Assembly (NCBI GenBank): GCA_023846275.1
Contig: CM043875.1
Coordinates: 25,524,851-25,588,850, forward strand
Source: Vanilla planifolia
Lineage: Eukaryota > Streptophyta > Magnoliopsida > Asparagales > Orchidaceae
DNA length: 64,000 bases
Direction of reading: 5' to 3'
Shown: positions 1-10,689 of the stretch, one piece after another
How positions within the stretch are numbered: the first letter of the stretch is position 1
How the letters are laid out: the number at the start of each line of letters is the position of its first letter
The notes under the pieces: generated by a model
Database searches by the model: none
Seen by the model: the letters and a program-made list of their open reading frames with translations, nothing else
What the model was told of the DNA's origin: nothing
Made by a program: the position numbers and the translations under genes

Positions 1-585
1 CTTCCCAAGGAAACGAAGAATGGCAGGAAAAGTGAGACCTCTTCAAGCTCCTCTGCCGCCGCCGTGGCCACAGATGACGATCCCATCCCGGGCGGTAGTC
101 AGGCATCGGCCAGCTTTGGCCGCAAGGTTGCCAGATCCAGATCGGTGGGCTGTGGAAGTCGGAGCTTCTCCGGTGACTTTCTCGAGCGGATCTCCAACGG
201 ATTAGGCGACTGCGCACTCCGGCGAGTTGAATCCCAACGCGAAGCAAAGCCCAAGTCCTCCATCCACCGCCACCGCGACGACCAGGACAACGAAGACAAC
301 CAGATCAAGGACAGAGTGAAGTGCAGCGGCATCTTTGGCGGTTTCGGCGTGATCTCTTCTTCCACTTACTGGATTTCCGCCACCGCAACGGCTGCCCGTG
401 CCTTCGACTCCCGTTTGCCGGCAACGAGTAGTGGCGGCATTCCTCGTGGTCGAACCAAAAGCTTGGCGTGGATTTTCTCGAGTCCCATGAAGGCCTTCCG
501 TGCCGGAGGCAGCAGCGGTCAAACTACCATCATCCCAGCCACAAATGCTGCCGCGAATCCATCGATGCTAGTCGTCAGAGGCTAG
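1..585 (+). CDS. Uncharacterised plant-specific protein, 5' end outside window
   Basis: The frame is open from base 1 to a TAG at 583-585, so at least 194 residues are present and the start codon lies upstream. The GTG at 64 is not a credible plant start, because the frame continues upstream with a Ser/Ala-rich stretch typical of the N-terminus of such proteins. The best conserved block is SRSVGCGSRSFSGDFLERIS followed by a GDCALRRVESQRE-like segment. I remember this block from hypothetical proteins of both monocots and dicots, but I cannot attach a function. A charged His/Asp-rich stretch follows, then a Gly/Ser region, and near the C-terminus RTKSLAWIFSSPMKAFR. No catalytic motif or membrane segment is evident. 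The sequence is GC-rich with many CpGs, unlike the AT-rich DNA downstream, which supports a real exon. The reverse-strand frames here are shadows. Confidence 0.75.
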   Translation, partial: LPKETKNGRKSETSSSSSAAAVATDDDPIPGGSQASASFGRKVARSRSVGCGSRSFSGDFLERISNGLGDCALRRVESQREAKPKSSIHRHRDDQDNEDNQIKDRVKCSGIFGGFGVISSSTYWISATATAARAFDSRLPATSSGGIPRGRTKSLAWIFSSPMKAFRAGGSSGQTTIIPATNAAANPSMLVVRG

Positions 586-840
586 TACCCGTTCTCCCGC
601 CCCTTCCTGTCTCCACTTTTAATTTAAATTGTTTATTCTTCAAAACACCAAGGCTTTAAGTTCCCATTTCGTTCAATTTCTTTCATATTCGAACTTTCGA
701 CTTCCAATTTTTAATATTTTAATGATTTGTGATTTTTAATTCTTTTATATGGACAGTGACAAGCATTCTCTATCCTATATTGCGATTATAACTTTTTTAT
801 AATTGTTTTTATTATAAGATGCGAAACTTTTTTTCATTGA
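586..840 (+). other. 3' flank / probable 3' UTR of the first gene
   Basis: Base composition drops from GC-rich to AT-rich within about 60 bases of the stop codon, as expected for a plant 3' UTR and terminator. T-rich runs and a TTTTAATTTAAATTG stretch are seen. No exact AATAAA signal was identified with confidence. Confidence 0.4.
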
Positions 841-1340
841 AGGGACGTAAAGCGACGATGACAGCTGATACGTGGCTGTAGTAGTAGGGAAGTGGAGGCT
901 TGCGCTTCAGAAAAGTGTACACATGTACAAGCGTTGCAAGAAAAGCATAAAGCTAGTCTTGTACGGACAAATATAGGCAAGGAAGGAGATGGTGAAGCCA
1001 AATTGATTATTGGAAGAAATACGCTTTTTTAACTACAGAAAATTCTTAAAAATTTGTTTTATTAGTTAATTAATACAAAAAGTTATCTTCAACCTTTATT
1101 AAGGGAGGCAGTTAGCCACCTGTTGGTGGCAGACTTGCGCAGAAGCTTGTCATTTTCTTGAAACAACGCGGGCCTTACGGAGTTTGCAATCTGACGGCAA
1201 ACTTCACTGTAACGCCTGTCTTAACGCACCCTCGCATGTCCCCTCACTCATGTCTCTTGTAGCGTGTTCTTTTGTTTTTGTGAGCGACTTCTTTGTCTTT
1301 ATGGCCAACGAAGGAAAAGACATCTCAATTGAGTTGACTC
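841..1340. other. Base-balanced intergenic island without a clear gene
   Basis: Unlike the surrounding DNA this stretch keeps moderate GC and several CpGs. It contains the near-palindrome TGTACACATGTACA around 917-930 and a small stem-loop GCCACC-TGTT-GGTGGC at 1115-1130. No open frame of useful length is present on either strand. It could be an unmethylated gene-flanking or regulatory segment, or a relatively young repeat fragment. Confidence 0.3.
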
Positions 1341-2017
1341 TAGAAATATCAACATAGTCGTACGTTTTCTTTTGTGCCTTAGAATTATGACATATTTCAT
1401 TTAATAGTTTTTAGCATACAATATCATGAGAATTAGTAAAATTTGATTCAAAATAATACGATATATAGTAAAATTAAATAAGCAAGCAATAAAAGTAGTA
1501 CAAAATTTTAGATTTAGAATATGTGATTAATTTTGAGCATTGAACTATAAACATCAAGTTTGGACTCTCGATAGTAATGAAATATTACCATTTATGTATA
1601 ATCTTGACAATCTATGCTTGCCAATGTTGTAGAAAAATGGTGATGACCTTAATAAGCTATGGAAATGCAAATAAATATGTATAATATTAGATTTTATATT
1701 GTTTTATATGGAATTTTCTAAACGATAGAATATAGCGTCACTCTATCCTTACATTATAACATAAAAGAACTAAATATTTTTTGAAAAATTGTAATAATTT
1801 TTTTTTAAAGTATAATATGATGCAAAACCCAACAAAAAATAAGCTTGGTTGTAATCTAAGGGTGACCATGTGTACATTGTGGTATGGCATCATTATTGGA
1901 TGTGTGCATCCATTGTGTATATTGTAACATTTTATGAGTTACATAGCCATCATAATTATCATTGTCAAGAGGAGGCCATAATGAACATGTAACAACATGC
2001 TCAATGAGAGGATTCTA

Positions 2018-2020
<3 letters not shown>
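1341..2020. other. AT-rich intergenic DNA
   Basis: No coding potential, RNA gene or recognisable repeat was seen here. Confidence 0.5.

Positions 2021-2073
<53 letters not shown>
2021..2073. repeat. (TA)n microsatellite
   Basis: About 26 uninterrupted TA dinucleotides are seen directly. The array is likely length-polymorphic. Confidence 0.97.
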
Positions 2074-2075
<2 letters not shown>

Positions 2076-2159
2076 CATCTAACAAATTACTAAGCAATTC
2101 CACATTGAGTAAGACTTAAAAAGAAAGGGAGAATGATTTTTAATAAACAATTGAAAAAA

Positions 2160-2560
2160 GGGACACACATGTCGACTAATTGCGTGTGTGGCACACATGT
2201 TACTTGCAATGCTGCAATACTAGCAATAGTGCCATACAACACGTGGGCAAGTAGCACCAACTGTATGCATGCTTAACACATGCATTGTTATGTGCCACCT
2301 CCCATTGTATACCTAGCATGCATGCACTACATCTATTGTCGTAGGCCTAACATTAGCATGGGACACCATCCTTTGCATGTGAATGCCTACATGAATGCAA
2401 AACCGATTAGGAACTCGTGGACCAACATGTTTGTGACAAGCTAACATGGGTTTAACTTCAAGTGCAATAGATTGTACACATAAAATGTGCAGTGCTTGCG
2501 TGCACCTACCTACAAGTAGGTGTGACATGCACTACCTATCGTGCTGTAGGTCTAACAGTT
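2160..2560. repeat. Imperfect direct repeat pair in a GCATGC-rich segment
   Basis: The segment beginning CATGCACTACATCTATTG near 2321 recurs near 2527 as CATGCACTACCTATCGTG, both followed by GTAGG(C/T)CTAACA, giving a spacing of about 206 bases. The whole stretch is unusually rich in TGCATGC and CACATG words. The 71-residue reverse frame inside it has no recognisable motif and is not taken as a gene. Confidence 0.5.
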
Positions 2561-2729
2561 GTAGTAATAGCTAATGTGTAAAAGTTTTCATATGGGGAGA
2601 GGATGTAGTTTTTAATACTTATTAAATTATTTTAGACAATATATGCAAGAAATTAAACAAATAAATGTATAAAGATCAAAATACCTTTTTTATATTACTA
2701 TAACGGTACACTTCGATCACTATCAAAAG

Positions 2730-2790
2730 AAGGAAAAAAAAGAAAGAAATAAAGAGAAAGAAAGAAAGAAAAAATAAAAAAGAAAATAAA
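2730..2790. repeat. A/G low-complexity tract
   Basis: A purine run made of AAAG and GAAA units is seen directly. Confidence 0.85.
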
Positions 2791-3329
2791 CACTTTTTTA
2801 TTTCTATTATTTGGCATAAAAACATAATGCCTCTCTTACATTTTATATTTTTAATAATTCCACATCCCTTTTTTCACACCTATAAGTCTAAAGCAAAGTC
2901 ACTATTGAGATCTTGGAATAATATTCATAGATAGAACAATACATTATAGTAATATATGTTCTTATAATTAAATTGAGATATAGTATGTTTAGCATTAATC
3001 GTGGCATTTCTAAGGTATAATCTTGGGACTCCATCTAGATAATATATCTAGTCCTTATGGCAAGGTTGCTAAACATTTGATGAAACTCTTTGATGAGCTT
3101 TTCTTATGAAAAAACATTAAGCAATGTATAAAAATATTTCTATGCAAAATAAAATTATTTAATTATTTTCAAACTTGTCAAAATCTTTTTGAATAAGGTC
3201 CTTGGCTTATATGATGATAGTTTTCAAAAAGTGGCATAAATAGGTTTGGGGTAACCTTAGATTGGTATTATTATAATTGTTGTAGTGTTGTATTATGGTT
3301 ATTATGCCAATCATTTGGCTCATATAATA

Positions 3330-4127
3330 AGGCAAGGAGACTATCTCGTCATTAGATGCATATGGCATCTTTGTGAACTAGTTCTACTTATCTTGTCATG
3401 TTGCATCAATGGAACAAATGAGTAATCCACATGTTATATGTTAATGTGTTTGATAATCCAAAGTGATAAATGATACTCCACATTGAAACATTTAATCAGT
3501 GGCTATGAACACAATAGATGACCTATCTATTGTGACATATAGTTGAGAGCATTAATGTCCTTTCTATGGTGTACAACTCACATTTAACTTGGTTGTCTAA
3601 AAACTCATTGAAGTCATTCATATAAAATTTTAGGAATGAGTTGGCCCTAATTTTGGTGAATGTGGCGCTCCACCAAGATGGTTTTTACTATAGTAGAATA
3701 ATTATAAATATGTAAGTGATGCATTACAAATAATTTTTAATATATTTGCATATAGTGTGTTCAATTTTGACAAATCTATGGGATTGGTTGAAGGGGATGC
3801 ACAATGTGGCTAGAATAATATAAAATAGTGTCATGTATAATTATATGCATGGTATATAGTAGCAAACTAGTCTTCACTTATCCCATCACAATGAATCGAT
3901 GGAACAAACAAGTAATCCATAGTTTTGTTAAAGTGGTAAGTTCCACTCCACATGTAATCAATAGTATATGTACAAAATATATGGTCTATCCATTGTGACA
4001 TATGATTGAAAGCATGAATGTCATCTCCATGGTGTACAACTCACATATAACTCGGCTACCTAAAAATTCATAATATCATTCATATAAAAGGTTAGGGATA
4101 AGTTGGCCCTGAGTTTAGTGAAGGTGG
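3330..4127. repeat. Tandem repeat array, left part (two units)
   Basis: Landmarks recur about 460-490 bases apart. One is AACTAGT followed by CTTATC and CAATGGAACAAA (near 3377 and 3868). Another is GAGTTGGCCCT or AAGTTGGCCCT (near 3638 and 4100). The same landmarks recur at 12650-13560, on the far side of the copia element, so the array predates that insertion. The units are diverged and CpG-poor. They could be an old satellite or fragments of another element's LTR. Confidence 0.6.
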
Positions 4128-5756
4128 TGTTAATCTCATGGCCTTATGTAGGAGCTTGATAGTAACAAATCCATTTATTATAGTTTACTAATGTGCTAAT
4201 TGAGTTTATTTTCTCATGAATATTAGAAGATGATAGTTAAATAAGATGTTTTATTAGTATATTTTAATGTAAGGGATTGTTAAGGATGATACAATTCACA
4301 AATGATTGAATCCATATATAAACATTACTCTTAATGGTGTGATGATTGTCCTGAGCATATTTTATTTTACTTGATTGAATTGGAATATTAACAATTATGT
4401 AATTTTATATGTGGCACTTACGATCATGAACTTTCATAAGTTATCTTGCTTTTACATTAATTTTTTTTTCTCAATCTGGCATTTTTTAATATCCAATTAG
4501 TTTTGCAAATAGGCTTTCATCATTTAAAACCTAATCATATAGAGAGGTTAAAATTTTTTTTTCAAATTTTATTATTGTATAATACGATTAGTATTAACAT
4601 AAGCTTATGAAAAAGAATAAAAGAATTGTATTAAGAAGTTTAAATGGTATTCTAACTCATCACACAATGCGATTCATTATATCATATAATATGATTAATT
4701 TATATGAACAAAATACTATTAATTAGATTGTGTTTTAAATGTCTTTATAGAAGTCTATAGATGTTTGTACAATATGATAGCAATCATCATAAAATATATT
4801 TAGGTTCTTAAGTTGAGAAGAGAAATCTCAAAATTTTATATGATATATTATTTTGTGCAAAATATTTAAGTCTTATGTATAAACATAATTTTATTGTGCC
4901 TAAACCAATTACTTTAGTAAGGGACATTAATTTTTATGTACAATACAAATATTTTATTTTGTGGTCACAGTATAATATGATCTTATTAACTATATAATAT
5001 GAATAGAATTGTAAGCCTGTAACGACTAGTTTAATCTTTTCAAGAAATGAAATATAATCATTATTTAGTCATTATAATTGTCTTAATATATCTTTTATAC
5101 ATTCTATTATTATACGTAGGCTAGTAAACTTCATAGAAGAATTTAATATAAGATTTACAATTCAAAGAAATTGAAACTTTATTCAATCAAAGGGAAGATA
5201 GTTTCAACACTTTAGAATTATTGAGATCCCTTCTTAATGCAGTTTTCACCCTCATTCTTTTATTTCTTGCGATTGTGATTAGTAATATCCTTTCACTTAT
5301 TTATTTAATGTGATAGTTATTTATGCATTGGTTATTAGTGAAGTCGTATAAGCTTATTTGCATAAGTACTATTTTTTGTCATTATTTTGGTGAACTCTCT
5401 TTGCATTGTGGCTCATGTAAGTTATTTGATTTGATAGCTCTTTTAGGAAAATATTGTAACATGTGGATTAGTTTGTAATGGTTTTTGTCTGCCCTTCTTT
5501 TCACAAAACATTATGTTATTAGTAAGTTAGGTCATCGATGGCCTAAGGTAGATCTAGGCTTGCATGTCTATCAAACCACTAAAAAATCTTTAATATTTAC
5601 TTATTATAATTATCATATAATTATTTTTCAAAACTAATCAAGAGTTTTTTTTTTAATTTTTAATATAAATAAATATAAGCTCAATAATTTTCAAGTTTAC
5701 TTAGCTAATTTTGAAATGAAGTATAATTCACTCTTCTTGTGAGTTGGTTGCTTATA
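4128..5756 (+). repeat. 5' LTR of the copia element
   Basis: It begins TGTTAATCTCATGG and matches the 3' LTR beginning TGTTAATCCTATGG at 10690. The match runs through shared landmarks such as TATAGTTTACTAAT, CTGAGCATATTTTA, TCAATC(A)...GCAAATAGGCTTTCAT and GAAGTATAATTCACT. By eye the two LTRs are roughly three-quarters identical, indicating an old insertion. It ends near CTTATA, just before the primer binding site. Confidence 0.82.
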
Positions 5757-5758
5757 TA

Positions 5759-5776
5759 ATTAGTTTCAGAATGGGT
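5759..5776 (+). other. Decayed primer binding site (initiator tRNA-Met type)
   Basis: TTAGTTTCAGAATGGGTT lies directly after the 5' LTR and matches the usual plant primer binding site TGGTATCAGAGC at most positions. The mismatches are mainly transitions. Confidence 0.65.
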
Positions 5777-6329
5777 TGATTTGAGGAGAAGAAATTTTTA
5801 AACTAAGATCTAAGCATGGTGCATAACATGATTAAAGATTCTGCCACATTAGGTGAATGTATGTATTCTCATTATCCTCCACTATTCATTGTAGAATATT
5901 ATTTATTTTAAAAAAATAGAATAAAATGTTATATTCTTTCTATTTATTTGTATTTGTATTATATTATACAATGTATCACTTTTTCAACTAAAATTATGAA
6001 CAATGTTGTCGTTTATAATGAATTTCTTAAATTAGCCATAAAAGAAAATCATAGAGTGCAATTGAATGGCCATGCTATAAATATTTTACTTTACACTTCA
6101 TTTGTCACTTAGTATAATAATATTATGAATTTACAAAGTGTACATAAGATTTGTAATAAGATTGAGTTGATCTATGAGATACTACTTTAGTGAAAAAAAA
6201 AAGAACATTCTAACACATGATTATGATTTTTTTAGGATAACTGTTTATGAAACAATTAAATCGATATTTACACATTTTACAAACATTACTATGGTCTTGT
6301 GAGCTTGGAAAAATAATATGTCAATAATG

Positions 6330-6960
6330 AATAGGTGAGGAATGTTCTTATAGTATTCTTTAAGGAATATCCTTTATTGATAACAATTAAGGTGAAGAAG
6401 AACATTGCAACTCTCTTCTTAGATGATCCTATGGGATAGTTAATGATAGATGAAATGGAGATGGCAAGGTGCAAGGAGGAGAAGAAAACCATAAAAAAGC
6501 ATAAAGCCAAGAAGAAAGAGGAAGCTAATGCATTAAACATAGAGTTGGCTTTGAATCTAACACTTTTAGAGGAGATGATATAACACTTATTACCAAAGGT
6601 TTAACTTGTTTGCTTTAGTGCCATTATGCATGTAAAAGTACAACAAAAGAGTGGAGTTCAAGACAAGCATAGGAGAAAAGAGAAGATAGTGTGTTATGAG
6701 TGTAGCAAGCTAGTACTTATTTGCTTGAGTGTTCCATAGTTCTTGAAAGACTTAAAAAATTCAAAAGTATTAAAAAGAATAAAGCAATGAAGGTAGTTTA
6801 GAGTGATTCAAAAGAATTATTTTCAAGTGATGATGAAAAGAAAGAAGACTTGATCTGCCTTATAACCTATGCAGATTACATTAAGAGTTTTTCATACAAT
6901 CATTATACCTGTCCTCTTGAAAAAAAAACTTGAAGAATAGATTCTATCTGTATTTCACAA
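6330..6960 (+). pseudogene. Copia gag remnant with broken zinc knuckle
   Basis: A Lys/Glu-rich stretch, also rich in Ala, is followed by CYEC at 6692-6703. This is the first half of a CCHC zinc knuckle, but the His and last Cys positions are replaced. Downstream comes the Lys-rich then Ser/Asp/Glu-rich tail usual in this lineage. Several stop codons interrupt it. The reverse-strand frame at 6289-6540 is a shadow. Confidence 0.65.
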
Positions 6961-7559
6961 AGAGAAGAATATATAAAAAAATATAACAAATTAAAAAAGC
7001 AATTTTTAGGTTTTCTTCGTTTTTGTGAACATCTTAGTTAAATCAATGAAAGGTACTTAGATGTTTTGAAGAAAATAAGAGATGAACTTGCTAATATCAT
7101 TGCTCAACACTCACTAAAAGAAGTTCAATTCAATAAGTTTAAGAATTTACATAAATATTTAGATTATCTTGGTTTGTGTGAGCATCATAATTATACTAAT
7201 GAAAAATACTAAGACAATTTAAAAAAAAACTAAAGATCAACTTGCCAATACCATAGCTTAAAACTCAATAGTACTTAAATTAAAATAGTTTAAGAATTTA
7301 CATTTACATTTTTCATCTCTCGACATTATTAAGTAGAACATAAGAGTATCTCATTTTCACTTATGCTTCACCTCATCATAGTAGATTTATTATAATTATT
7401 ACATAAGACCTAGACACACATTTAAATTTTGTAGAATTGAAGTAAATGTCTATTCTAGACTTCTCAAGTACATATAGGTAATTAAGAACAAGGCATCACA
7501 ATTTACTAGGTTTACCTTTAATGTTGTTAGAACCAAAACAAAAATTAACACCAAAATGT

Positions 7560-8660
7560 TTATGTGCAAGCATGGCTCTTGTACATGTGGTATTCGNNNN
7601 NNNNNNNNNNNNNNNNNNNGATAGCTAGTTTTCAAGACACATGATTAGAAATCTAACCTTTTTCATCCATCTTAAGACATTTAATTGTGGAAAAGTCACC
7701 TTTGGAGATAAGTCTAAGTATAGGGTCATCAACATGGGAACCATTAGTAATTCCTTCACATGTATTACCAAGGTTCTACTTTTAGATTGGTTAAAGTATA
7801 CCTTATTATGCATAAGTCAATTGTGTGACTCTAGTTTTAAAGTTATTTGTGATACTAAGCATTGTGTAATTAGCAAAGATAATGAACCTTTATTTATAGC
7901 CTATAGAAGAAGTGATACTTAGGTGTTGGACTTAAGGAATATAGAAATTAGTGGTATTAAATGTCTTACCTCTCAAGCCAATAATGCTAACCTTTGGTAT
8001 AGAATGTTATGTCATGTTTGAAACTCAATTTTTAAGAAAATAATTAGATACAACTTATAGATTTACCCAATCTACAATGTCAAATGGCTAAGCAAACTAA
8101 GGTCCACCTCAAACCAAAGAAGGATAATTCCATTAAAATACCATTATATATACTTTATTAAGATCTTTTTGAACTTATTCAACCCCCATAAGTTAGGAAG
8201 AAAGAAGTATGGATTTATAGTGGTAGATAATTATTCTAAATATCCATGAGTTTTATTTCTTAGAAAGAAGATTGATGTTTTTGAATATTTTGTTAATTTG
8301 ATCATAAAAATACAAAATGAATATGGTGTAACAATAATCTCAATTAACAATATTGATGATGGAGAATTAAAAAATGAACCATTCCTAGACTACTACAATA
8401 CATATAGTATTTCTTATACTTTTTCGTTACTTACAACTTCACAATAAAATGAAGTTCTTGAAAGATAAAATAAAGCATCAGTAGTCATGATTAGGTGTGT
8501 ACTTAATGAGAATGAAATTTTTACCTATTTTTAAGCTAAATCAATTAGCATGATTTGTTATGTTATAAATTATGTACTCGTTTATCGAATCCTAAAAGTT
8601 ACATCTTATGAGCTATTATACACTAAAAAATTGAGATAGCTCATTTGTACTTGTTGTAAG
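7560..8660 (+). pseudogene. Copia protease / integrase remnant
   Basis: Directly after the N run the frame reads an aspartic protease signature remnant (DS-x-x-SRHM). It then enters the gag-pre-integrase segment, still open for 93 residues (7641-7922), including KVTFGDKSKYRVIN, LLCISQLC and CDTKHCVISKDNEPLFIAY. An LWYRMLCHV remnant of the pre-integrase histidine motif follows. Integrase core pieces are seen at about 8205-8640 (KYGFIVVDNYSKYP and later the NEVLER and LNENEIFTYF segments). Stops and frameshifts show it is non-functional. Confidence 0.8.
7597..7619. other. Assembly gap (23 N)
   Basis: Twenty-three consecutive N bases lie inside the copia protease remnant. The flanking coding motif appears to abut across the gap, so few or no bases may really be missing. 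Confidence 0.99.
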
Positions 8661-9129
8661 TCCTATAATCTTAATAATGAAAAGAGTGAATTAGATAAGT
8701 TTAATGTAGAATAAAATGAATGTGTCTTCTTAGAATATTTACTCAATAATAGATCATATATGATATAATAAGAAAACCCAATAAGTGAAGAATCCATTCT
8801 TCTGACCTTTGAGGAGTCTATTCTCCTTACACATGATAAAAGAACCATGGAAAAGACATTGAGTTTGAGAAATAGAGTATTAAAGATAAGAATGGACATA
8901 AACAAGACAAAGATATAGCTTAAGAATCAATAAGAAATTAAATCTTTAAAGAATGAAAGTTCAATAAGTATCATCTTAAAGACCAAATATTAGTATACAT
9001 GAAGAAATGAGTTAGAACTAGAGCCAATTTGTCATGAATGAGAAGCTAAGCTAATTTGAGAGGAGAGAAATTTGAGAGGAAAGAAATTTGAGAGTTATAC
9101 GACTTTCAACCATTCTATAATTAGAATTA

Positions 9130-9740
9130 AATATAGTTTATGAAAACATTAGATGAGAATGAAACTGTCATTAAAAATATAATTATCTTAGTAAGCAAAG
9201 GATATAATCAAATAAAAGAAATAAATGTTGAACAAACAGTTGCATCCATAGCTAGATTAGAAGCTATTAAGATACTCTTGTCTTATACTTGTTATAACAA
9301 GCTTTAAGTTGTGTTAAATGGATGTTAAAAGTGGTTTTTTAAATAGATATATAAATGAAGAGGTTTATGAAGAATAATCCCCTGGTTTTGACGTCCATGA
9401 CAAACTAAATCATGCTTATAGATTAAAGAAAGTTTTACAGAAATTAAAACAAGCTCCTAAGACATAACATGATAAACTATATAGTTTTTTTTTATTTCAA
9501 ATGGTTTTATTAGAAGTGGAGTTAACATTATATTTTTTTATTAAAAATATAAATGAAGATAATTAGTTTGTCAAATTTATTTTGATGACTTAATTTTTTG
9601 TTCAATTAATGATGAATTTTGTGAAGAATTTACAAATCTAATAAAAAATGAGTTTGATGGAAAAATTAACCTTATCTTTTGGATTACAAGTCAAGCATGT
9701 AAAAATGTAATTTTTACGTCTCAAAATAAGTTTAGAATTA
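9130..9740 (+). pseudogene. Copia reverse transcriptase remnant
   Basis: Recognisable segments in order are a decayed V-x-KGYNQ region, a VASIARLEAIKILLS-like stretch, MDVKSGFLNR (9318-9347), a QAPKT segment and the catalytic YFDD box (9578-9589) in place of the usual YVDD. The sequence then continues to the segment before LQVKHVK. Frames shift and stop several times. Confidence 0.82.
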
Positions 9741-10039
9741 TTAAATAAGTTTGGATTTGAGAGATTAAAAGTTAAAAAACCCATGTCAATAATTGCATCA
9801 TTGGATGAAGAAAAAATAAAAACTTCGTTGTTGTAAAGTTGTATAAAGGAATGTAGGTTTTTGGTTATATCTTAAATTCAGTGGACTTGATATAAATTAT
9901 ATTGTGTGTATATATGCAAGATTTTAATCTAATCCTAAATTATCTCACTTGCAAGTTATAAAATATTTATTTAGACATCTTAATGAGACTCACACTTTAA
10001 GTCTTTAATACCCCAAGAGTGTGCTCAGATTTAACCTAA

Positions 10040-10480
10040 GAGTGTTCTTTGAAGCTTACTTTGTCGGTACATAATGGATAGAAAAAGTGTTTCAAGAGCT
10101 TACCAATTATTTAGTTATTCTCTTATCTCTTAGGCTAATAAGAAGCAAAATAATGTAGTTTTATTTATTATTGAATTTGAATGTATAATTATTGGTATTT
10201 ATATAACTCAAATATTGTAAATTTGACAATTATTAGAAGATTATGACATCCAATTAGAAAAAGCACCAGCCATTTGTTTAACTAACCCAATTTAATTCTC
10301 TCAAATTAAGTATAATGACATTAGATATGACTTTAAAAGAAAGTGAATATTAAGACTGTATCATTGATTTTAGTCTATTCAAATGCACAATTGATCAAAA
10401 TTTTTCCTAAACCCTTATTATTAGAAATATTTGTCAAAATTAAGATGTCATTAGGAGTTATCAACCCCTTTAAATGAACT
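10040..10480 (+). pseudogene. Copia RNase H and C-terminal pol remnant
   Basis: A VDRKSTSGACQF-like segment is decayed but readable at about 10070-10110, and a SKKQNNV-like segment follows. The end matches the usual C-terminal DIFTKPL-type segment in degraded form. Interrupted throughout. Confidence 0.7.
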
Positions 10481-10673
10481 ACTTTTGAATTGTAATAAAA
10501 AGAGTGAAATTTAGTATATACCATGAATTAAAGAAGATTTGTGCATGTCAACATTTATGGAGAGCTTAAATTTAAAAGGAGTAGTTATTATGCACTTTAT
10601 TATTTGCATATATTTTTATAATTGTTTGCATATTTTTCATATTTTAACATATACTTGTGATAGTTTTATCATC

Positions 10674-10689
10674 ATCAAAAGGAAGAGAT
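10674..10689 (+). other. Polypurine tract of the copia element
   Basis: CATCAAAAGGAAGAGAT sits immediately before the 3' LTR start TGTTAATCC, the expected position and composition for plus-strand priming. Confidence 0.7.

Noticed and set aside
64..66. GTG as the start of the first gene
   Set aside because: The frame stays open to base 1 with protein-like sequence, and plant nuclear genes rarely start at GTG; the gene is cut by the window edge.
99..522. Reverse-strand frames of 88 and 106 codons over the first gene
   Set aside because: They are antisense to a GC-rich coding exon, whose composition creates long shadow frames.
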